DNA of 64,000 nt from assembly GCA_030760725.1 (NCBI GenBank), contig JASWHV010000008.1, positions 47,998,057 through 48,062,056 of the forward strand. Direction: 5' to 3'. Positions 56,184-64,000 of this stretch are shown here, one piece after another. The stretch's first letter is position 1, and every line of letters starts with the position of its first letter. A program made the position numbers and the translations under genes. Source of the DNA: Neostapfia colusana (taxonomy: Eukaryota > Streptophyta > Magnoliopsida > Poales > Poaceae). The notes beneath the pieces were generated by a model. The model saw only the letters and a program-made list of their open reading frames with translations. It searched no databases and was not told where the DNA came from.

Positions 56184-59100
56184 TGTAACACCCCAAATTT
56201 TGATTCAAAACTCTAAACCATGTTTAGAGGGGAATTTAAAAATTTTTGGACGTGTTGCATGTTTTGCAAAAATTCAAATTCAAACTGGAATTCAAATTAT
56301 ACCCAAAACAGAAAAGAAATGGAAAAAGAAAAAGGAAAACGGGAAAAAACTGGCCAGTGGGCCGAAACCGCCAGCCGGCCCAGCAACCCCCGCGCCAGCC
56401 CGCCCCCGCGCGCGCCGCGCTGCCCCTCGCTGACGGGTGGGACCCACATGTCATCCCTAACCCCGCGACCCCGGACTCTCTCCCGCGCGCGCGATCGCAA
56501 CCGATCGGGAAACCGCGTCCCGCAGCCGAATTCTGGACCCAGAGGACTCCAACTCGATCACAACAGACCCACTGCCCTCCCCCGGCTATAAAAACCCCCG
56601 ATCCGATCAGTTTTTCCCACGCGATCGCCGATTTTCACTCCGGTGAGCACCGAGACTTCGCCGGTGAATTCTGGCCGATCTAAGCTCGGAAACTCTGATC
56701 TAACTCGCTGGTTTTGATCCACCGCCTCCGGGAAACTTTGCAGGTGCAGAAAACTCGGAGAGTTACGTTGTAAACGCAGCGCCGACGAGCTTCGCCGTGG
56801 TTTTGCCTCGGACCTCGCCGCCGATCACTTTCCAGGACCCCCGAGCTCGAGAAAACCCCCGAGGTGAGATTCCTGACCTCCCCTCTACCGATCTATGCCA
56901 TAAGATCACAGTTCTAGGTAGAATTCTCGCGGATCCGAAACTTTCCGGCGAGATCGCCGCTTCCCGCCGCCGTGCGCCGCCGGCAGCGCCGCCCGCGTTC
57001 GATCAGAGCGACGTGGCCGCTTGTGCGCCGTTTATTTTAAATCGCACGGTAGACTTTAAAACCCCGCGTACCGGTTCGATGTTATAATCTCAGCCGTCGG
57101 TTTAAAATCGGACGGTCCACGTCGACCCCGCGTTATAAAGACTGGAATTCTTACGTGCTACCCCCTGGGGTTCTCTGGAATTGAGAGCTAGCCCCGGAAA
57201 CTTCAGATCTAGCCCCTGGAACTCCAGAAAATCATGTAAATCCATTTAAAAATCAGTTTTAACCCCTGGACTTAATAGAAATTAGGAAAAACACCTCTGA
57301 TAAGTGTAGATAGACCCCTGAAAATTATGAAAATAATATTATAGACCCTGTAATGGGGTGAATTCATTATTTTAGCCTTGTTTAGTATTTAATTTAGAAA
57401 ATTGAATATGTAACTAGTGTTTAAAAATTAAAAGGGGGACAAACATAATTGTCAAAATTAATTAAAAACTTTCTCAGTACTTTGAAAACTTTGGAGTGAG
57501 ATAAAAATATATTTTTGGGCTGAAATAAATCTGTTTTATCTATTATTCACATTTAATAGTATAGGGACACATTTTTAAGTAAAGAATAGTTAAAGAAAAA
57601 TAGGGAAAATAATTATGAAATAGTATACATCATAAGCCATGGTCAAAATATGATTTTAAATTATTTAGGACCAGAACCTAATCTGTTTAGGTGATGTGTA
57701 TTACTAATTTAATAATAAATACACAATTATGCATAGGAATATAAATCTGAAAATATAGCAACTAGTAAATGATAAATGGAGTTTCTAAAATACAAAGAAT
57801 TCAGTTTAAGGTTGATAGAAATTGTGAAGGCACATTGTATGCAAGTATAAATGTGGACACAAAAGTAGGAAATCATATATACATGGTTAAAAGTGCATGC
57901 AAGCCACAACTTAACACACATAAAGTAACCACAACACATATAATGGTGAATGAATTTCATAAATGTGAATGTGTGGGTTGTATGAAGTGTAAGTGTGAAC
58001 TATGTCTTATGGATTGTTGTTTTTCTTTTGCTATGTGTGATGGTATGAAGTAGAACCTGTTCAAGAACAAGTTATTCATTTCCAAGACCAGGAATACCAA
58101 TTTCAAGAGCAGCAAGAAGGAGGCAAGTGTCCTTGACCACTTTGATCCTATGCTAGGATGTGTAGATAGAATTATTTGCATTGTCAAGTTAATTATGAAA
58201 CCCATGCTAGGAAGTTTCCCTAGAATTGCATTACCTTGTTTCCTTGTAGCTTGGGTTGGGATTTATTTTACCATGTCATTTATTTACATGCATATGCTTA
58301 GCCATGCTTAGAATGGGATATTTGGGATATGAGATCATCAGTTTATTATACCATACTCTTGAATGAGACATTGTGAGTTATGTAGAGGTAGGGATCAAGG
58401 CAAGTTGGATGTTTTGGTTGTGTGCTGGGTGCACGAGACTTGGGTTTGTGTTTAGTACTTGCCTGGATCCTAAGGACCGGTTCATGGAGCATGTAACCCG
58501 GCTTTACAGTGCCAACCACATGCTGAGATGGGGCAGCTTGGCCAATTAATTAGGTGTATCCCCGGCGTAGTATGGGTGTGTTGGATGGTGCGGGGAGTAG
58601 GTGTCAGCTGGACTACCATATGAACCGCAAGGCTCAAGAGGGGGCCACTGCAGCGGGGTTGGAGCCTCTTGTATGCTGTTAGGGGTGAAACCTCAGTGGG
58701 CCCACGCTCGTCGGGAATCCCTTTGTAAAGGCTTCGTAGTGATCGCTTGGCCGCACACCTGGGAAGTGTGAATGTGGATCGTAGCCACTGGCATAATGGA
58801 GGTTCTTTTAGTCCACCCGGCAACGGGGGATGAAATCACTATTTGTGGGTACAGTGGTACAAACTCTGCAGAGTAAAAACTGTCTTGACAGCCGTGCTCA
58901 CGGTTAAGAGCGGCCTGGACTTATTCATGATTAGAGGATTGATGGTTTTGGAAGTTAAGCGGGGAGCTTAACATTGGAAATGATGTTATGGTCATTGGAT
59001 TATGATAATGGGTTGGGAGATTGGGACCATTTCACCTGTGTAGTAATGTAGGTGCTTAATAAGCTAAGGTGATAGGTATTAATTGCGTAGTGCTTTAACC

Positions 59101-59517
59101 ATGAGTTCAACCTCTCCTTGTTATAGCCATGCATGATATGATTTTCCCACACTTGCTGAGTACCATTGGTACTCAACCTTGCATATTTGTTGGTTTATAT
59201 TGCTGCTCAGGTCAAGATAATGAGGTGGCGTATAATGACCAAGATTTTGGACCCGAGGAAGGATTTTAGGTTCATGAAGACCCCCGGGCAACGCCTGTGA
59301 TGGAGTCCTAAAAGAATAATATTCCGCTGCTAGTTTATTTACTTGTGATGAAGCATTAGTGTCCATTGAGACATTTGCGATGTAAGACTTATTTATATTC
59401 GACACCTGGCTTGTAATAAATGATGCTTCACTATTTATCATCACATGTATGAGAAAATGATCCTGGCATACATGTGATATTCACTTGGTTGTTTCTTCGG
59501 AAAAACCGGGTGTGACA
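56184..59517 (+). repeat. 3' LTR of F (3334 bp)
   Basis: Almost identical to the 5' LTR, with the TATA box at 56587-56593 and the palindrome at 59157-59175. It is followed by acaca and the continuation of the E leader. Open frames such as those over 56246-56683 are the same GC-rich LTR block as in the 5' LTR and have no family match. Confidence 0.95.
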
Positions 59518-59567
59518 ACACACCACCCCTATTCACGCTGCTACGCTTTAAATGTTCCTATTACAGC

Positions 59568-60470
59568 TTATTGAATGGGAGTCCTAAACTTAATCATGTG
59601 AACTGGTGCTGTTTCCGACGTGTGATTGGGGTGGTCCATACATGGGCGCACGCCACTAGAAGACGCTGGTGCTCCATTTGCTCCCGCGTTGGCGCGAGTC
59701 TCCTCTTGTTTCTCCAGCAAATACAGCTTCTTGCGGAGGTAACGGATCTCTTCTTGTGCGCTTCCATAGCGGTTTCCTAACTCCACGAGCAACCTTTGTG
59801 ACTTGTCAGCAGCTTGTGGGTTGGAAAGGGCGGTTACATGGGGTCAAATGATCTCCCTTGTGCCACTCTTCCGAAATGGGTGCAGCTCAAAAGTGGTACC
59901 CTCAAGCTGCTCATGGAAGGTGTAGCACAGTCTGGTGAGTGCTTCCCATGCAGCATCATCGATAGCTTCTGCCCTTGTAGCTCTCCATGTGGGTGTGAAG
60001 TGCCGAGTGACAACCCTACCGTTATATAGGATGGTTACGTCAGCCTTCCACTCTTCATGTCCGAGACAGGGGACTTTCTTGAGGAGGTACTCCGGGTATA
60101 AACTGCAGCAATCCAGAAATTCTTTGAGCTCCCTGGATGTGTGTCCTCCTTCCATTCCATCGGATCGAAATTCTTGAACTGAATGGTTGGCCCATTCATC
60201 ACCTTCATTCTCGGTCTCAGCAAGGGGTGGCTCCTCCTGAGGTGCGTACCAATGTTGTTCTTGTGGATCATCTTCCACGTCGTCTTCGAATGGTTCCACC
60301 TCTTCCGGGTCCTCTTCCTCATGCATATAGCTATTAACTTCATCTTTATCATGAGGTTCCGTCGTCATCTCCTCCCAATATGGTCCATCGTACACCTCAA
60401 TGGGGTTAAGTGCACTCCCACGTGGTGGTGAAAGAGTACTTATGCGTGTTGTGCTCCTGATCACAGGCAT
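59568..60470 (-). pseudogene. ORF0 of E (301 codons incl. stop, one in-frame TGA)
   Basis: The minus-strand ATG at 60470 directly follows tcctatttatag, a 3' splice-site-like sequence. Residues 28-92 are very acidic (EEEDPEEVEPFEDDVEDD). Residues 113-195 form the core: helix ELKEFLDCC, YPEYLLKKV, strand EWKADVTILYNG, strand VVTRHFTP, helix RAEAIDDAAWEALTRLC. This order and the AxxxAAxxAL-like last helix resemble a double-stranded-RNA-binding domain. A TGA at 59846-59844 follows. The frame then continues to 59568 through a coiled coil (EEIRYLRKKLYLLEKQEE). The core aligns by pattern with ORF0 of C and F. Function unknown. Confidence 0.75.
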
Positions 60471-60723
60471 CTATAAATAGGACATGAGAAACTTTAGAGA
60501 AGGAAGAAAATACTTCAAAACTTTAGAAGTTATGAAGCAAGAAAGCAAAAGTGTTGTTGTCCAAAAGGAGAGAAAAGAGGGGCTGAAAATAGCACTTTGC
60601 GGTGGCTGACTTTACAAGAAAAGTGCAGCAGCAAGCAATTTTCGAAAATAGCAGTTTAGAGGGGTGTTCCTATGTGTTTTAGAGTGTCCATTCTACCTAA
60701 GCTTGCATCCTATGATCAACGTG
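60471..60723 (-). other. Leader of E between PBS and ORF0
   Basis: No gene. It matches the B leader next to the PBS (19226-19475). Confidence 0.75.
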
Positions 60724-60735
60724 GCTCTGATACCA
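60724..60735 (-). other. Primer-binding site of E
   Basis: The minus strand reads TGGTATCAGAGC, three bases after the 5' LTR end. Confidence 0.92.
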
Positions 60736-60738
60736 ATC

Positions 60739-63176
60739 TGTGATACCCGGTTCCGAAAACAGAACCAAGTTAATTCATATGTGTGCCCAGGATGTTCATC
60801 ACCCATACACATGTAATCCACAAACTGAATTCAGAATATAACCATGAATAAATAAGGTTTAAGTACTTTATTACATCGACTCATTGTCTCACTCATGAAT
60901 CTCTAACTTATTCTTGCAGCGGAAGTCTCTAAACCACAGCGGAAATAACTAAACAGCAGCGGCTCCATCTTCAACTCCATAGGCATGTTGACGGTAGTTC
61001 GCACGCCTAGTACTCCACATGGTCCTCGAAGTACTCTTCTCCTGTTGCTTATGTTTATGTGATAATGCAAGGGTGAGTACATGTCGTACTCAGCAAGTGC
61101 GGGAAACGTATGACATGTAGCTTACAACAAGGTAGGGAATAAAAAGGCTCATTGCAGCAAGCAAATTTTATTTCACAAACATGATAAAACAGCAACTATT
61201 TCTAAGTGAGTTTAATCCCATCATAATCATGTTATAACAGCAACATTCCTTCATCATAGTTCACCACTTATCATGTCTCAACCAGCCATTAATCTTTCTC
61301 AACTTCATATCATGCTCATAATATTCATAACCCTCTCATATTCATATAACTGAAACCAAACTCAATGTCATGACTCAAAACAGTCCCAAAACCAATCCTA
61401 ATGACCATACCATAACCATACCAAACATCCATCCCAAGTTTTCCATCTAATCATGTGAGTTGGCCAGGTGCTTGTGACCGGAAGCACGGCTATCATGATA
61501 GTTTTACACTCTGCAGAGGTGGCACCACTTTACCCACAAGTTTGTGATTTTGTCACCTGTCGGTGACTGCAGAACCTCCATTATACCAGTACACAACTGT
61601 CGGTGTATGCCAAAGAGATCACAAAATAGCCTTTACTAAGGGGCTACTAGATGTATGGACTCACTGAGGTTTCACCGGCAGGCTCGAATCACCATTCTCC
61701 CACCCATGGGCCCCCTCTTGTGCCATGCAGTTCCCAGGGCAGTCCCTCTCGACTCCCATTCCCCGTGCCATCCACGGTCCATAACAAGCTAGAAACACAC
61801 CTAATTAGTCAGCTAAGCCACACCCATATTTGGCCTTATGGTGGCACTGTTTTCCTGGCATGTGCTGGCATGAACCGGTCCTTAGATCTACGGCAAGTAA
61901 ACCACCATCTCATTCAGCAACATCCACAAACCAAGCTTGCCTAGATCTCCCCGATTCCATGCTCATTAAAATCATCGAGTTCTCATCATCATTATTCATA
62001 TGAGTGCAGTAGCTAGACATGTTTTAATTCAGCTTCCCTTATCCCGTAGATTAAGCGAAGCAAAAAGGAAAAACGACCATACCCGACTCATCAACTTTCC
62101 CGGCGACAAGGATGGTTAACAAAACTAATAAACTCCTATAAAAGGGTGTCCCATCAACTTGACTCAAGCATACATGTTTTCACAAACAAAACAGTTTCAA
62201 AACATGGGATCAATATGGTCAAGGGGCACTTGCCTTGCTCTCGTGGTTCTTGTTGCTCAAGCGTCTCGAAGTCTTGGTGCTTTAGTTCTTCATAGATAGC
62301 TTCCTGAGCTTGTCCTTCTACTCACGACCACGCACATACAAAATTTACAGCAATCAAACATCATGCACAAACTTTTACTCAAGATGCAATGGAGTAGATG
62401 AATGCAAATCCTATGGTGCTGTTTTATTAAACAAGTTTGTACGTGTTCTTGCATGTTTTAATGGGCTTTCATGGGATTTTATGATGAACAAGGGTGTAGG
62501 ATCAAGTGTGGACGTGGTGATGATCTTCACTCAAGATCTAGATCAATTCCACCGTCAAAAACCAATCAAAATGTGATCTGTCCACACTAAAAAGTTTCTG
62601 TTCGAAGGGAGCGAAGAAAACGGATGTGTAGAAACAGCGACGATGTCGTAAGATGGGTAACGAAGACCTACATCACTTCCCTTTGGTGGAATGGGCCTCC
62701 CTCCTAGCAATGGCAGCTGCGAGGAATTTTTCTATGGAAGATTAGGGCAGGACAGATCGTCGGCTCTTTTCCGGCGGGGGGGGGGGGGGTCCAACTCGGC
62801 GAGTTGGGGGCTAAGGCCTCCAAGTCGCCGACTTGGGAGGGGAAAAAGGGAAATGGGTTGCGGCCAAGGGGGGGTTTGGGTTCTATTTATAAGGTGGGGG
62901 GAGGAGAGTCCTACTTCAATCAGAGCTCAAATGAGAGTCCTATTCAATTTATTTTGGATCTTAACAAACTTATCTCTTGTGGTGCGGCAGCCCTGGGGAT
63001 TTTACCCCAAAATGTGGGGAAAATTTACTTTTTGGGAATTGGGGAATTTAGAAATTTTTGGGGAAATTGTGTCGGTACCCTCGGTACCGGGTACCCCCGG
63101 GCACAGGAGAAAAAAACCGCCTAAGGACCTCGCCTCCTCCGCAGAGGTGAGCTCCAAAGGCACCACGTGTCCAGCG
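60739..63176 (-). repeat. 5' LTR of E, U3 cut off by G
   Basis: Aligns with the 3' LTR from its end at 60739 to inside the first 57-bp unit, where element G begins. TATAAATAG is at 62891-62883. Mini-ORF exon 2 is 62320-62234, ending GCAAG|GCAAGT and open throughout. Exon 3 is 61041-61007, encoding EEYFEDHVEY then TAG. The palindrome is 61092-61074. There is no ATG between the TATA box and the first donor. Confidence 0.9.
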
Positions 63177-64000
63177 TGATGTGTATAGCGGTCCCGATCT
63201 TCTGAAAGGTTCTGATAACTCTCGATTTGGTGGAGACTTGACACAAATCGATCCGGCTTCCGAACAACACGTTCTGAACCCTACAATCGCAGCACCACGT
63301 CTCCTCAGGTTATCAACCGATATTACGTGGTTGACCTCGCCAAGAAGGCTAATCCTTGCCTGCGAATCGATGAACACAAGCAAGGACAATAAGAATGCAA
63401 CCAAATTGCTGAAAGATATGAAGCACTCAAGTTGGGGTCTCACAAACCGATGAACGGCGAAACTGTTCTTGACAGGATAATCTAAGCAAAACCCCCGCTG
63501 TTTATGATGGAGGCTAGGGGGTATAAAGGAGGTGGAGGACGACCAGGGGGGTGCTGGGGTCATGACCTAACCCTAAGACACGTACATAATGGACTTGGAC
63601 TCGATACAAGGCCCAATGGTCCAACTAGGTGATGCAACACCCTGACAGACTCTAAACTTTATATTGTTTCGATGTTTCCCGTCGACTCCGACGGAATTTT
63701 GACGTGGGGCCAGTTCCATTGGAATTTTTATCCTCTCAGCTTTCCGTGCATATGTAGAACGTCAAAAACGGAGTCCGTATGCCTCCTGTGCATCCATTTT
63801 AAGGTGGAGTGCTCCTGGGCTCGAGTTGGACTGAGTTTGAGTTGGGCTCGGTCTCTAACTTTTTGTTGGCATATTTTCTGGTCCTCCACGCCTCCAAACT
63901 CCTCTCCATGTATCTCCATGTCCTCTCCATGGTTCCTAATCATAATTAATCCATTAGGTAGCAACATACTCTCAAAATTCACATATAAAGAATTGTTCAG
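63177..64000 (-). mobile_element. Element G: probable LTR end of another retrotransposon, cut by window
   Basis: E sequence stops inside its U3 array and is replaced by unrelated sequence starting TGATGTGTATAGCGGTCC. On the minus strand it ends ...GCTATACACATCA, a plausible LTR 3' terminus, and no primer-binding site follows, so this would be the outer end of a 3' LTR or a solo LTR. cagcg at 63172-63176 is the predicted target duplication. Open frames here look incidental. The family was not identified. Confidence 0.5.

Larger units (their letters stand above)
47040..59517 (+). mobile_element. Element F: young, almost intact Ty3/gypsy element
   Basis: LTRs of 3333 and 3334 bp (47040-50372, 56184-59517) are nearly identical. 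I noted roughly 25-30 substitutions by eye, below 1%. A perfect 5-bp duplication acaca flanks it (47035-47039, 59518-59522). PBS, ORF0, gag, pol, stem-loop and polypurine tract are all present. Lesions seen are a TGA in ORF0 and one missing base between protease and RT. Confidence 0.96.
39482..63176 (-). mobile_element. Element E: minus-strand Ty3/gypsy element containing F and cut by G
   Basis: The 3' LTR is 39482-42224 and gag-pol runs from 46801 down to the LTR. The leader is split by F (47040-59517). ORF0 is 60470-59568, PBS 60735-60724, and the 5' LTR is 63176-60739, interrupted by G. Same family as B, with a shorter U3 minisatellite. Multiple stops and frameshifts make it nonautonomous. 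Confidence 0.92.

Noticed and set aside
63728..63982. 84-codon minus-strand frame in G
   Set aside because: It lies in probable LTR sequence and has no recognisable motif.

Overview
The window is plant nuclear DNA, most likely from a grass. It consists entirely of nested LTR retrotransposons, and I see no host gene, tRNA, rRNA, CRISPR array or bacterial feature. The evidence for a plant is gag-pol of the Ty3/gypsy type with a C-terminal chromodomain-like tail (Tekay/Del-like chromoviruses), primer-binding sites matching the 3' end of initiator tRNA-Met (TGGTATCAGAGC), very long LTRs of 2.7-4.1 kb, and GC-rich leader sequence typical of grasses. The species is not determinable by reading.

Layout, using my own element names. 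Element C (+ strand) is the host of the nest. It is visible only as 22557-24460 (leader and 5' part of ORF0) and 38750-39481 (3' end of ORF0 and start of gag). Three minus-strand elements sit inside it. B ends at 22556. D spans 24461-38749 and is complete, flanked by catga/cgtga. E starts at 39482. Into these went younger elements. A (+, 1-13257) sits inside the 3' LTR of B. F (+, 47040-59517) is complete, flanked by a perfect acaca duplication, and lies inside the leader of E. G begins at 63177 inside the 5' LTR of E. A and C are one family, B and E another, D is related to A/C, and F is related to B/E. Every element has at least one lesion. F is closest to intact, with nearly identical LTRs and one single-base frameshift in gag-pol.

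Expected gene order in these elements is LTR, PBS, leader, ORF0 (extra gene), gag, protease, reverse transcriptase, RNase H, integrase, chromodomain-like tail, stem-loop, polypurine tract, LTR. ORF0 is present but broken in A, C, E and F, largely deleted in B, and not seen in D. Its core looks like a divergent double-stranded-RNA-binding fold followed by a coiled coil (inference). ORF0 and gag start codons lie directly behind 3' splice-site-like sequence, which suggests spliced subgenomic mRNAs.

The most unusual signal is inside the LTRs. All four families carry the same split, acidic mini-gene. Exon 2 ends at a GC-type donor (G|GCAAG) in phase 1, and the last exon re-enters in phase 1 and stops before the LTR end. 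A conserved palindrome (TGAGTAC-N5-GTACTCA or TGAGC-N6-GCTCA) lies 25-36 nt before the last exon. In A and D an ATG-bearing first exon gives complete frames of 246 and 249 nt. The B/E family also carries a 57-bp minisatellite in U3 with a CACGTG box in most units.
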